DNA of 64,000 nucleotides, from NCBI GenBank assembly GCA_033765145.1, contig JANRIH010000053.1, forward strand, positions 123,581 to 187,580, written 5' to 3'. The translations under genes were made by a program, and so were the position numbers. This stretch comes from JAGVSR01 sp033765145 (GTDB taxonomy: Bacteria; Pseudomonadota; Alphaproteobacteria; Rhizobiales; Hyphomicrobiaceae). Of this stretch, positions 45,767 through 54,527 are shown piece after piece (positions within the stretch are counted from its first letter, which is position 1; each line of letters begins with the position of its first letter). The notes under the pieces are model-generated. The model was given only the letters and a program-made list of their open reading frames with translations. It had not been told where the DNA came from and searched no databases.

Positions 45767-46396
45767 ATGAAACATCTGAAGAACCTTGCGTCAGCGATCA
45801 GCCAGGACGGCGACAACGACGCCGCCAACGAGCATCGCCGCCATAAGCGCGTCGCAATCCCCCTGCTCGGCCGCTTCATGCGCGAGAGCAAGCACGAATA
45901 TCCCTGCAAATTGAACGATATATCCGCAGGTGGCATGGCGGTCTCGTCGCCCGTCGCCGTCCGCGTCGGCGAGCGGATCATCGCATATTTCGACCACATC
46001 GGTGGCCTCGAGGGCACCGTCGTCCGGAACTTCGACGGCGGCTTCGCCATGACGCTCAACATCACGGCCCACAAGCGTGAAAAACTCGCGGCCCAGCTGA
46101 CCTGGCTCCTCAACAAGGACATCACCGAGGGCATCGAGCAGCGCCGGCACGAGCGTTTCGTCTTCAGCGAGAAGGCCTCGACCCTCGAGTTGCTTCCGGG
46201 CGTCATCACGGAATGCGAACTGCTCGACGTGTCGATTTCCGGCGCTTCCGTGGCGACCCAGAGCCGCCCGCCCATCGGCTCTGAAGTCATCCTCGGCAAA
46301 CTGCGCTCCCTCGTGATGCGCCATCACGACAAGGGCATCGGCGTCCAATTTATCGACATCCAGGAACCTGAAGCCCTTCGAAAACACTTCTTCTAG
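45767..46396 (+). CDS. Tandem PilZ-domain protein
   Basis: 209 residues with two PilZ-like barrels. The first has RRHKRVAIPLLGRFM and CKLNDISAGGMAVSS; the second has RRHERFVFSEKA and LLDVSISGASVAT. RxxxR and (D/N)xSxxG residues for c-di-GMP are present in both. The start is assigned at ATG 45767 with GTG 45752 as alternative. Confidence 0.87.
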   Translation: MKHLKNLASAISQDGDNDAANEHRRHKRVAIPLLGRFMRESKHEYPCKLNDISAGGMAVSSPVAVRVGERIIAYFDHIGGLEGTVVRNFDGGFAMTLNITAHKREKLAAQLTWLLNKDITEGIEQRRHERFVFSEKASTLELLPGVITECELLDVSISGASVATQSRPPIGSEVILGKLRSLVMRHHDKGIGVQFIDIQEPEALRKHFF

Positions 46397-46543
46397 CAGC
46401 CGCCGGCACATGCAGCCGCCAGCGGAAACCCCGGCAAAATCACAGTCTCGACCATATCGAAATTGAATAAAATGCCGAGCTTCCGCTTCAGAGGACGACC
46501 ACAGTTTTGGGTTATGGTGAACCCAAGAGTACGAGGTTCAGTC

Positions 46544-47182
46544 ATGAAGTGCGTCAGTGCAGTCTCAGTGAGCATCCTCGCCGTCTTGGCCGTCACCCCG
46601 GCGGCCGCCGACCCGGCACACCCCTTGACCACCGCATCCCTCCGTGCGCCGTTCATGAAAGTGTACGGCAGCTCTCAGGCGCCTTACGGATACGTCCGCT
46701 ACTGCGAACAGAGCCCCGCCTCCTGCACGGCCAAGGGTCCCGGAGTTCGCTTCGAAGCGACCCCCGAGCGCCTGAGCGATCTCGACGAGGTGAACCGTCT
46801 CGTCAACCGCTCCGTGACGCCCGCCACAGATAGCGAGATCTACGGGATCAGCGAGTACTGGACACTCCCCGGCACCAAGGGCGATTGCGAAGACTATGCG
46901 CTCCTGAAGCAAAAAGTCTTGATCTCGCGCGGATGGCCGTCGAGTTCCTTGCTGCTGACCGTCGTCCGCGACGAGAAGGGCGAAGGCCACGCAGTTTTGA
47001 CCGCCCGCACGAGCCAGGGCGACTTCATCCTCGACAACAAGGTCGACGACGTCCGGCTCTGGAGCCACTCGTCCTATCAGTTCGTGATGCGCCAGTCGTA
47101 TCTCGACCCGAAGGTCTGGGTCTCGCTCGACCCGCAGGACGGCCGCATCGCGGGATCACTGGCCGGCGTCAAGGAAGACTGA
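46544..47182 (+). CDS. Transglutaminase-like cysteine peptidase (BTLCP, LapG-like)
   Basis: 212 residues. Signal peptide MKCVSAVSVSILAVLAVTPA, cleavage near AAA-DP. Catalytic Cys in KGDCEDYALLK, His in GHAVLTAR and Asp in FILDNKVDDV. Members include LapG, which cleaves surface adhesins under c-di-GMP control. Start at 46544 has GAGG seven bases upstream. Confidence 0.9.
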   Translation: MKCVSAVSVSILAVLAVTPAAADPAHPLTTASLRAPFMKVYGSSQAPYGYVRYCEQSPASCTAKGPGVRFEATPERLSDLDEVNRLVNRSVTPATDSEIYGISEYWTLPGTKGDCEDYALLKQKVLISRGWPSSSLLLTVVRDEKGEGHAVLTARTSQGDFILDNKVDDVRLWSHSSYQFVMRQSYLDPKVWVSLDPQDGRIAGSLAGVKED

Positions 47183-47235
47183 GCCCCGGCCGGCCCTCGC
47201 GGCGATCGGCGGACGAAAGGCATCGCCGTCGCGCG

Positions 47236-47766
47236 TCACGCGATGGGCACCAGCCCCGCCTGATACCGTTGCCAGTTCGCGACGTATCGTGCCGCGCTGG
47301 CCTTGAGCTTCTCGCTCTCTTCGACCGAGAGTTCTCTGACGATCTTGCCGGGCGAACCGAGCACCATCGAGCGCGGCGGGATGACTTTGCCCTCGGTCAC
47401 GAGCGTGTTGGCGCCGATGAGGCAACCGTCCCCGATCCGCGCACCATTCAAGACGATCGAGCCGATCCCGACGAGACTGCCCGCGCCGATCGTGCAACCG
47501 TGCAGCATCACCATGTGTCCGATGGTGCAGTCCGCGCCGATGTCGAGCGGATATCCGGGATCGGTGTGAAGAACGCATCCGTCCTGCACATTGGACCGCG
47601 CGCCGACCGTGATGAGTTCGTTGTCGCCTCGCAGGACCGCGCCGAACCAGACGCTCGCATCTTCATCGAGCGCCACCTTCCCGATAACGGCAGCCGTCGG
47701 CGCGATCCAACAGCGTCCGCCAGGAGGCCGCCTCAGAGTTTCGGGCCCGAGATCGTAGACTGTCAT
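47236..47766 (-). CDS. Gamma-carbonic anhydrase family protein
   Basis: 176 residues, left-handed beta-helix of hexapeptide repeats. VWFGAVLRGDN, NVQDGCVLHTD and IGHMVMLHGCTIG carry the three metal-binding His positions. CaiE/YrdA-like in size. Enzyme activity cannot be assumed. Confidence 0.9.
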   Translation of the reverse strand: MTVYDLGPETLRRPPGGRCWIAPTAAVIGKVALDEDASVWFGAVLRGDNELITVGARSNVQDGCVLHTDPGYPLDIGADCTIGHMVMLHGCTIGAGSLVGIGSIVLNGARIGDGCLIGANTLVTEGKVIPPRSMVLGSPGKIVRELSVEESEKLKASAARYVANWQRYQAGLVPIA

Positions 47767-47786
47767 GCGCCGAGGCCCCAGAGCCG

Positions 47787-48002
47787 TCAGACCGTGTCGA
47801 GGTCCACGTCCAGTATCGCCATCTGGAACTGGTACGAGACTTCGCCGTCCTCATCCTCGCGGAACAGGATCGCGACGAAATCCTCCCCGATATACACTTC
47901 GGCGCTGTCGTCCTTCTTCGGTCGCGGGCGGATCGTCAGGTCCTTGGTCCCGAACGTGCGCTTGAGGTAGGCCTCGAGCCGCGCGATCTCTTCCTTTTTC
48001 AC
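47787..48002 (-). CDS. DUF3126 family protein
   Basis: 71 residues. IARLEAYLKRTFGTKDLTIRPRPKKDDSAEVYIGEDFVAILF matches the small alphaproteobacterial DUF3126 family, often beside cysE as here. The start is probably a GTG at 48002 with GGAG nine bases upstream; a TTG at 48017 is also in frame. Confidence 0.88.
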   Translation of the reverse strand: MKKEEIARLEAYLKRTFGTKDLTIRPRPKKDDSAEVYIGEDFVAILFREDEDGEVSYQFQMAILDVDLDTV

Positions 48003-48056
48003 GTCGTCTGTCTCCAATTTCGATCTGACCGCACGTAGCCTGACGATCGTGCGCTG

Positions 48057-48953
48057 TCAAAGCCCGCCGTAGTCGTCGGCGCTGAACGTCTGTTGCATGG
48101 TCCTCGCCGGCTCCTGGCAGGTGGCCGGGCCGATCACTTTCGCGGGCACGCCCGCAACCGTCATCCGGGGCGGGACGTCCTGCAGAACGACGCTGCCCGC
48201 GGCAATGAGCGCGCAATTGCCGACGTGGATGTTGCCGAGAACCTTGGCGCCCGCGCCGATGAGCACACCCGTCCCGATCTTCGGATGCCGGTCGCCCGTC
48301 TCCTTGCCGCTGCCGCCGAGCGTGACAGCGTGAAGGAACGAGCAATTGTCACCGACGACCGCCGTCTCGCCGACGACGAAGCCCGTCGCATGATCGACCA
48401 TGATGCCATTGCCGAACCGCGCCGCGGGATGGATGTCCGTCCCGAATTTCTGCGAGGACTGGCTCTGAAGATAGAGCGCAAAATCCCGCCGTCCCTGCCG
48501 CCAGAGCTCGTGTGCGAACCGATGCGTCACGAGCGCATGGAACCCTTTGAAGAAGAGCAGCGGTTCGAGGTACCGCGTCGTCGCCGGGTCGCGATCGAGC
48601 GTCGCTTGCAGATCCGCGCGGATCGAGGCGCCGACCTGCGGCTGGCTTTCGAGCACTTCGAGAAACGTCTGCTGGAGAAGGACCGCATCCACGTCCGTAT
48701 GATCGAGCCGCTGCGCGATCCGGTGCGAAACCGCCTCCTCGAGACGCTTGTGGTTGACGACCGTGGCAAAGATGAAGCCCGTGAGCGCCGGCTCGGCTGC
48801 CATCGCCGCTTCCGCCTCACTCATCAAGGCTGTCCAGACCGGGTCTGCACTTGCCGCCTTCAGAGCGTGCTTGCCGGTCGTCTTCGCGGTCTGAGAACCC
48901 GCACCAGCGGGACCTGAGCCGGACGTATGATGGGCGGGCTTCACGGCCGTCAT
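48057..48953 (-). CDS. cysE: Serine O-acetyltransferase
   Basis: Makes O-acetylserine for cysteine synthesis. 298 residues: an N-terminal helical domain, then hexapeptide repeats with the active-site FGNGIMVDHATGFVVGETAV and FLHAVTLGG, and GAKVLGNIHVGNCALIAAGSVVL. The C-terminus lacks the Ile end used by E. coli CysE for partner binding. Confidence 0.95.
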   Translation of the reverse strand: MTAVKPAHHTSGSGPAGAGSQTAKTTGKHALKAASADPVWTALMSEAEAAMAAEPALTGFIFATVVNHKRLEEAVSHRIAQRLDHTDVDAVLLQQTFLEVLESQPQVGASIRADLQATLDRDPATTRYLEPLLFFKGFHALVTHRFAHELWRQGRRDFALYLQSQSSQKFGTDIHPAARFGNGIMVDHATGFVVGETAVVGDNCSFLHAVTLGGSGKETGDRHPKIGTGVLIGAGAKVLGNIHVGNCALIAAGSVVLQDVPPRMTVAGVPAKVIGPATCQEPARTMQQTFSADDYGGL

Positions 48954-49160
48954 CGTGTCGATCCTCGTTCGCGGCCCGATACGCTGGCCGCACTCATTTG
49001 ACCGGCGGGGTATCCGGCAAGTGCTTCCGCGTCAATCTAAACCTCCGGCCGAACCCTGTCTCGCCCCGTTCCACACGGCAGGTCTGCCAATGCGCCGATT
49101 GTCGCTGATGCGAGCGCCCCTTAGAAGGGAGGGCTTTCTCAACAGATCCGGGAACCACAT

Positions 49161-49964
49161 ATGACCGCCGCCGCCCCATTCCCGCCGCCCGCCGTACGGT
49201 TCGCGGTGGACGAGGGCATCGCCACCCTGTCGTTCGACAACCCGAACCGAATGAATGCGCTGACCGCCGCGATGTGGGCCGCGATACCGGAATTCGTGGC
49301 CGAAGCAACAGCGCGGGATGATGTCAGGGTCCTTGTCGTCCGTGGCGCCGGGGAAAAGGCGTTCTCCGCCGGTGCCGACATTTCCGAGTTCGGGACCGCC
49401 CGGACCGGCGACGCCGCCCGCACGTACGATGCGTTGAACGAGGCTGCATTCAATGCAATCATCGGGCTCGAGAAGCCCTCCATCGCGATGATCCATGGCT
49501 TCTGCCTCGGCGGCGGGCTCGGCATCGCAGCCTGTTGCGACCTGCGGATCGCCGACAGCAGCGCCGAGTTCGCCATTCCCGCCGCCAAGCTCGGCATCGG
49601 CTACGACCCCCGCTGGCTACGCACGCTCCTCGCGCTGGCGCCTCCGAGCCGCGTCAAGGAACTACTGTTCACAGGCCGCCGCTTCTCGGCAGACGAGGCC
49701 TTGGCCATGGGGCTCTTAAACCGCGTCCTCTCGGCTGACGCGCTCGAAGGCGCGACCGCGGCGCTCGCGGCTGAAATTGCCGGCAATGCGCCGCTGACCA
49801 TCAAGGCTGCCAAGAAGGCGATCGACGAACTCGTGCGCCGGCCCGAGAGTGCTGACATCGACCGCCTCGGCGAGTACGTCCGCGCCTGCTTCGAAAGTGC
49901 CGACTACCGAGAGGGTCGCACGGCGTTCATGGAAAAGCGCAAGCCGCGCTTCTCCGGCAACTGA
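49161..49964 (+). CDS. Crotonase-family protein (enoyl-CoA hydratase/isomerase fold)
   Basis: 267 residues. The oxyanion hole is AFSAGADISEF and CLGGGLGIAACCDLRIAD. Where canonical hydratases have catalytic Glu residues (GGG-x-E and P-E), this has GLGIAA and IPAAKLGIGYD, so ordinary hydration is doubtful. A CoA-thioester isomerase or other crotonase activity is more likely. Confidence 0.85.
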   Translation: MTAAAPFPPPAVRFAVDEGIATLSFDNPNRMNALTAAMWAAIPEFVAEATARDDVRVLVVRGAGEKAFSAGADISEFGTARTGDAARTYDALNEAAFNAIIGLEKPSIAMIHGFCLGGGLGIAACCDLRIADSSAEFAIPAAKLGIGYDPRWLRTLLALAPPSRVKELLFTGRRFSADEALAMGLLNRVLSADALEGATAALAAEIAGNAPLTIKAAKKAIDELVRRPESADIDRLGEYVRACFESADYREGRTAFMEKRKPRFSGN

Positions 49965-50131
49965 GACCGAGAAATCTCCGCGTCCGCCCCCAAGCGCGGC
50001 GTCTTTGCCCCATGAACGCCTGAAATGTCCGCGACCAGAGCAGCGAGGCGCGTGCGGCGCTGATGTCCTGGTCCCGGCCTAACTTCGGATGCAAGTCCGG
50101 CGACGGCCTTCACACGAGCACCGATCCCCGC

Positions 50132-50650
50132 ATGTCCCTCCATCGCAGCCTCCCCGTCGAACGCTACGAGACGGAAACCTTTGCGCCGGCCGATAGCGGC
50201 CTCGCCCTGCGCGCGCTGCCGCTCGGCGAACCCGTCCGGTTGGGTCCGATCCTCTCCGCCATACCGCCGTGGTCGACACTCGGATATTCAGCCGAGCAGT
50301 TGTCCGACTATCTGGGGCGGATCGAAAAGACAGCACCCCGATACGGACTCTTGGCCGGCAACGAAGTCGTGGGCGTGGCCTGCGTGCGGTTCAATTGGCT
50401 GACGGGGCCTTACCTACAGTACCTAGCGGTGTTGCCGGACTTCCAGCGCCGTGGCCTCGGCAGCCTTTTCCTCAAATGGCTCGACGCGGAAGCCCGCGCA
50501 TCGGGCGAGCGAAACGTCTGGGTTTGCGCTTCCGCCTTCAACACCGACGCCCAAGCGTTTTACGCCAAGCACGGCTACGAGCCGGTCGCGGAACTGGCCG
50601 ACCTTCTGAAGGACGGGTTCGGTGAAATCCTGATGCGCCGCAAGCTTTGA
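50132..50650 (+). CDS. GNAT-family acetyltransferase
   Basis: 172 residues from ATG 50132; an upstream ATG at 50063 is also in frame. LQYLAVLPDFQRRGLGSLFLKW is the acetyl-CoA binding motif (Q/RxxGxG/A) and AFYAKHGYEPV the typical end. Substrate unknown. Confidence 0.82.
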   Translation: MSLHRSLPVERYETETFAPADSGLALRALPLGEPVRLGPILSAIPPWSTLGYSAEQLSDYLGRIEKTAPRYGLLAGNEVVGVACVRFNWLTGPYLQYLAVLPDFQRRGLGSLFLKWLDAEARASGERNVWVCASAFNTDAQAFYAKHGYEPVAELADLLKDGFGEILMRRKL

Positions 50651-51064
50651 GTTGCAGCTAGCGCCTTTCCGACAGAGCTGTTCACAGTTTTTCTATCTGG
50701 CGCCGCACCGTCGATCGTAAGCAACTGCGCCCACCGGACGGGGGCGCGTCGGCCACACGCCACCTGAGATGCGGCCATCGAGAGAAGCCCAAGTAATTGC
50801 GCTCCGAATCTTGGCCCTCCGCAGTCTCTCTGTGGTTGCCAGATGGCAGCGGTCGGTCATAAGCGTGTCTTCAAAGATATTAGTCCCGGATGAAGCACAA
50901 CCTATTGTGCTCGCGATCGCTGATGCGCCGCATCACATTTTTCGATTGCATGCGGCCTTCGAGCGACACTAGCTTTTAATCCGAACTCGCCAGGAGCCTC
51001 GCGCGTCTAGCACAGACGGGCGAGTCCGGTGGGTCAGGGTCTCGGTTTCAGATTGGAGGCAACT
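50651..51064. other. Low-gene region before the 27-residue peptide
   Basis: About 410 bases with lower GC than its surroundings. It has an inverted repeat AGCACAA-CCTA-TTGTGCT at 50894-50911, a possible operator. One 67-codon opening at 50769 has no ribosome site and atypical codon use; I do not call it a gene. Confidence 0.45.
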
Positions 51065-51148
51065 ATGGCACTGGCGACGCGATTGAACGTCCTGGCCGCC
51101 GTCTTGTCCTTCGCGCTCGTCGCCGCGATCGCGCTCGGGATGGTCTGA
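51065..51148 (+). CDS. 27-residue single-span membrane peptide
   Basis: ATG at 51065, preceded by GGAGG five bases upstream, and TGA at 51146-51148. The product runs MALATRLNVLAAVLSFALVA then AIALGMV: one hydrophobic helix with a short basic N-terminus. A strong terminator follows about 93 bases later, so it looks like a self-contained transcription unit. Too short for ordinary gene calling. Confidence 0.62.
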   Translation: MALATRLNVLAAVLSFALVAAIALGMV

Positions 51149-51240
51149 CGGTCGTCGGACCAAGGCCAACCGGCGGCCGAATAGGCGTCTCCCTCGAAAT
51201 GCGAGAGACCGGCACGCTGGAGGAAATGAAGAGCACGCAG

Positions 51241-51268
51241 AAAAGCGCGGGAACCCCGCGCTTTTTTC
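51241..51268 (+). terminator. Terminator after the 27-residue peptide
   Basis: GCGCGGG (51245-51251) pairs with CCCGCGC (51255-51261) over a three-base loop, flanked by AAAA and TTTTTT. A textbook intrinsic terminator; the AAAA makes it work in both directions. Confidence 0.85.
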
Positions 51269-51346
51269 GTTCATTTGAGGGGTGCTTCGGCTCGGCGCGC
51301 ACGACGACGTGACCGCCGCCCCTCGCGACCCTCGGCGCCGGCCCGC

Positions 51347-51691
51347 CTATCGCTTCGCGAGGTAGCCGAGGATCGCGCCACCGAGAACCGCCCAACGCGA
51401 CGGCACCTTGCTCCAGGGGAGTTGCGGCAGAAGCTCGGGTCCGAAAGACCAAAGGGCGGCTGCGATGAGGGCCACGATCACCGCCGACGACAATGTCGCT
51501 GGCGACGGCATCGCCACATCCTTGACGACCTGCGCCGCGAGAAGCCCGATCAAGTAGATCACGACCGCGACGATGACCGCGTAAAGATAGAGGCTGAGCG
51601 CCCCCGGCACCGGAATTTGGCTGAACAGCAGCGGCGTGATGAAATAGCCGCCCGCGATCTGCAAGAGCAGCAGAATAATCCGTCCCAGCAT
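51347..51691 (-). CDS. Small polytopic membrane protein
   Basis: 114 residues with three to four hydrophobic helices (MLGRIILLLLQIAGGYFITP, LYLYAVIVAVVIYLIGLLAA, TLSSAVIVALIAAALW). ATG 51691 has a G-run seven bases upstream. Not recognised. Confidence 0.7.
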   Translation of the reverse strand: MLGRIILLLLQIAGGYFITPLLFSQIPVPGALSLYLYAVIVAVVIYLIGLLAAQVVKDVAMPSPATLSSAVIVALIAAALWSFGPELLPQLPWSKVPSRWAVLGGAILGYLAKR

Positions 51692-51830
51692 GTTTCGTCC
51701 CCCCATTCGCTCATGCGGCCCGGCAACCGCCCGGACGGCGCATCCATTCTTGTAATACGGCTTGCTAGGCCCCGGATATGACAGGGATGTTGTCGACGCC
51801 CGAAATCAACAACCAAATCCAGTGTGACCG

Positions 51831-54527
51831 TCACTCCGCGGCTTCGACGGACCTAAAGGACGCCGGATCATAATTCAGCACCGGAGCCAGCCACCGTTCG
51901 GCCTCCGCGACCGTCCAGCCCTTCCTCTCGGCGTAATCCTGCACCTGATCACGCTCGACCTTGCCGACGCCGAAGTAGTGGCTTTCCGGATGCGCGAAGT
52001 AGAGGCCCGAGACCGCCGCGCCCGGCCACATGGCATAGCTCTCCGTCAGCGCGATCCCGGCGGTTCGCGAAACATCCATGAGCCGCCAGAGCGTCGCCTT
52101 CTCGGTATGGTCGGGCTGCGCGGGATAGCCCGGCGCGGGACGAATACCGCGGTACTTTTCGAGAATGAGTTCGTCGTTGCCGAGCGCCTCGCTCTTCGCG
52201 TAGCCCCAGAACTCCTTGCGCACGCGTTCGTGCATCCGTTCGGCGAACGCCTCCGCGAGGCGATCCGCCAGCGCCTTCACGAGAATGCGCCCATAGTCGT
52301 CCGTCGCCTTGATATGAGCCTTCAGCGCCTCTTCCTCGCCGATGCCGGTCGTAACGGCAAAAGCACCGATGTAGTCGGAAAGGCCCGATTCCTTCGGCGC
52401 GATGAAATCCGCAAGCGCGGTGTGGGCACGGTCCCGGTTGGGATCGCGTGCGATCTGCTGGCGCAAGGTATGCAGGGTCGCGAGCTTAGTGTGCCGCGGC
52501 TCGCCCGAATAGAGCTCGATGTCGTCGCCCACGCTGTTCGCCGGCCAGAAGCCGATGACGGCCTGCGCCGTCAACCACCGCTCCTGGACCATGCGACCGA
52601 GCATCTGCCGCGCGTCGTCGTAGAGCTTCCGCGCTTCCGTGCCGACCTTGTTGTCGTCGAGGATCTGCGGGAAGCGACCGGAAAGTTCCCAGGTCTGGAA
52701 GAACGGCGTCCAGTCGATGTAGGGCACAAGCTCCGCGAGATCATAGGCCTCGAATGCCCGCGGCCCCATGAACTGCGGTTTCGTCGGCTGATAGCCCGCC
52801 CAGTCGATGCGGTAGGGATTGGAGCGCGCGGCCGCAAGCGTGATGCGGGTCTTTTTCGCTTCGTTGGCGAGATGCGCCTCGCGAACCTTCTCGTATTCCT
52901 TTCGCGTCGTGGACACGAAACCGTCCTTTTCCGTCTCGGACAGGAGATTGGAGACGACGCCGACGGCACGGCTCGCATCGAGAACATAGACGGCCTGTCC
53001 GCGCCGGTAGTTGGGAGCGATCTTGACGGCCGTATGCACCCGGCTCGTCGTCGCCCCGCCGATCAGAAGCGGACAAGAAAAGCCTTCGCGCTCCATCTCG
53101 GCCGCGACGAAGCACATCTCGTCGAGCGACGGCGTGATGAGGCCCGAAAGACCGATGATGTCGACCTTTTCCTTTTTCGCGGTCTCGAGGATCTTCGCGG
53201 CCGGCACCATCACGCCGAGATCAATGACCTCGTAGTTGTTGCACTGGAGAACGACGCCGACGATGTTCTTGCCGATATCGTGCACGTCGCCCTTGACCGT
53301 CGCCATCAGCACCTTGCCGGCCGCCGGCATGGCTTCGAGCCCAGACGCCTTCTTCTCCTCTTCGAGATAGGGCTGCAGATAGGCAACCGCCTGCTTCATC
53401 ACGCGCGCCGACTTCACGACTTGCGGCAGGAACATCTTGCCCGCACCGAAGAGATCGCCGACGACATTCATGCCGGCCATCAGCGGGCCCTCGATCACGT
53501 GAAGCGGCTTCGGCAGTTTCTGCCGCGCCTCCTCCGTATCTGCTTCAATGAAGTCGGTGATGCCGTGCACGAGACTGAAGGTCAGCCGCTCTTCGACCGT
53601 CCCTTCGCGCCATTTCAGATCCTTCTCGACCCTCTTCGCCCCGTCACCCTTGAAACGCGGCGCGGCTTCGAGAAGGCGGTCCGTCGCATCGGACCGCCGA
53701 TTGAGGATCACGTCCTCGCAGAGTTCGCGAAGTTCCGCCGGGATGTCGTCATAGACAGCCAACTGACCGGCATTGACGATGCCCATGTCCATGCCGGCCT
53801 GGATCGCATGATAGAGAAACACCGAATGCATTGCTTCGCGCACGGGCTCGTTGCCGCGGAACGAAAACGAGAGGTTCGAAACGCCGCCCGAGATGTGCAC
53901 CAGCGGATGCCGCCGCTTGATCTCCCGCGCCGCCTCGATGAAGGCGATGCCGTAGCCGTTATGCTCCTCGATGCCCGTGGCAACGGCAAAGATGTTGGGA
54001 TCGAATATGATGTCCTCGGGCGGGAAGCCGACGACCTCGGTTAGAAGCTTAAAGGCCCGCGAGCAGATCTCGACCTTCCGCTCGATGGTATCGGCCTGCC
54101 CGACCTCGTCGAACGCCATGACGACGACAGCCGCGCCGTAGCGCAGCACCTTCCGCGCCTGCTCGAGGAACGGCCCCTCGCCCTCCTTCATGGAGATCGA
54201 GTTCACGATCGCCTTGCCTTGGACGCACTTGAGGCCCGCTTCGATGACGCTCCACTTGGAGCTGTCGATCATGATCGGCACCTTCGAGATGTCGGGCTCG
54301 GAGGCGATCATGTTAAGGAATGTCGCCATCGCCTTCTCGCTGTCGAGAAGCCCCTCGTCCATGTTGACGTCGATGATCTGCGCGCCCGATTCGACCTGCT
54401 GACGCGCGACCGAAAGCGCGGCCTGATAGTCGCCCTGCTCGATGAGCTTGCGGAACTTCGCAGAGCCTGTGACGTTCGTGCGCTCACCGACATTGATGAA
54501 CGTCTGGGCCGCGGATGTGGTCGTCAT
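51831..54527 (-). CDS. metH: Methionine synthase, folate/cobalamin/reactivation part (MetH C-terminal)
   Basis: 898 residues equivalent to E. coli MetH from the folate domain on. It begins INVGERTNVTGSAKFRKLI (pterin-binding), then MIDSSKW and NSISMKEGEGP. The cobalamin domain has VKGDVHDIGKNIVGVVL, the base-off His loop, and GLSGLITPSLDEM. The SAM-dependent reactivation domain has the GIRPAPGYPAQPDH motif. The homocysteine domain is a separate gene. The ATG overlaps the stop of the AAA-M41 gene as ATGA, coupling their translation. Confidence 0.96.
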   Translation of the reverse strand: MTTTSAAQTFINVGERTNVTGSAKFRKLIEQGDYQAALSVARQQVESGAQIIDVNMDEGLLDSEKAMATFLNMIASEPDISKVPIMIDSSKWSVIEAGLKCVQGKAIVNSISMKEGEGPFLEQARKVLRYGAAVVVMAFDEVGQADTIERKVEICSRAFKLLTEVVGFPPEDIIFDPNIFAVATGIEEHNGYGIAFIEAAREIKRRHPLVHISGGVSNLSFSFRGNEPVREAMHSVFLYHAIQAGMDMGIVNAGQLAVYDDIPAELRELCEDVILNRRSDATDRLLEAAPRFKGDGAKRVEKDLKWREGTVEERLTFSLVHGITDFIEADTEEARQKLPKPLHVIEGPLMAGMNVVGDLFGAGKMFLPQVVKSARVMKQAVAYLQPYLEEEKKASGLEAMPAAGKVLMATVKGDVHDIGKNIVGVVLQCNNYEVIDLGVMVPAAKILETAKKEKVDIIGLSGLITPSLDEMCFVAAEMEREGFSCPLLIGGATTSRVHTAVKIAPNYRRGQAVYVLDASRAVGVVSNLLSETEKDGFVSTTRKEYEKVREAHLANEAKKTRITLAAARSNPYRIDWAGYQPTKPQFMGPRAFEAYDLAELVPYIDWTPFFQTWELSGRFPQILDDNKVGTEARKLYDDARQMLGRMVQERWLTAQAVIGFWPANSVGDDIELYSGEPRHTKLATLHTLRQQIARDPNRDRAHTALADFIAPKESGLSDYIGAFAVTTGIGEEEALKAHIKATDDYGRILVKALADRLAEAFAERMHERVRKEFWGYAKSEALGNDELILEKYRGIRPAPGYPAQPDHTEKATLWRLMDVSRTAGIALTESYAMWPGAAVSGLYFAHPESHYFGVGKVERDQVQDYAERKGWTVAEAERWLAPVLNYDPASFRSVEAAE

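Noticed and set aside
50769..50972. 67-codon opening between the GNAT gene and the 27-residue peptide
   Set aside because: No ribosome site, atypical codon use and no recognisable domain.
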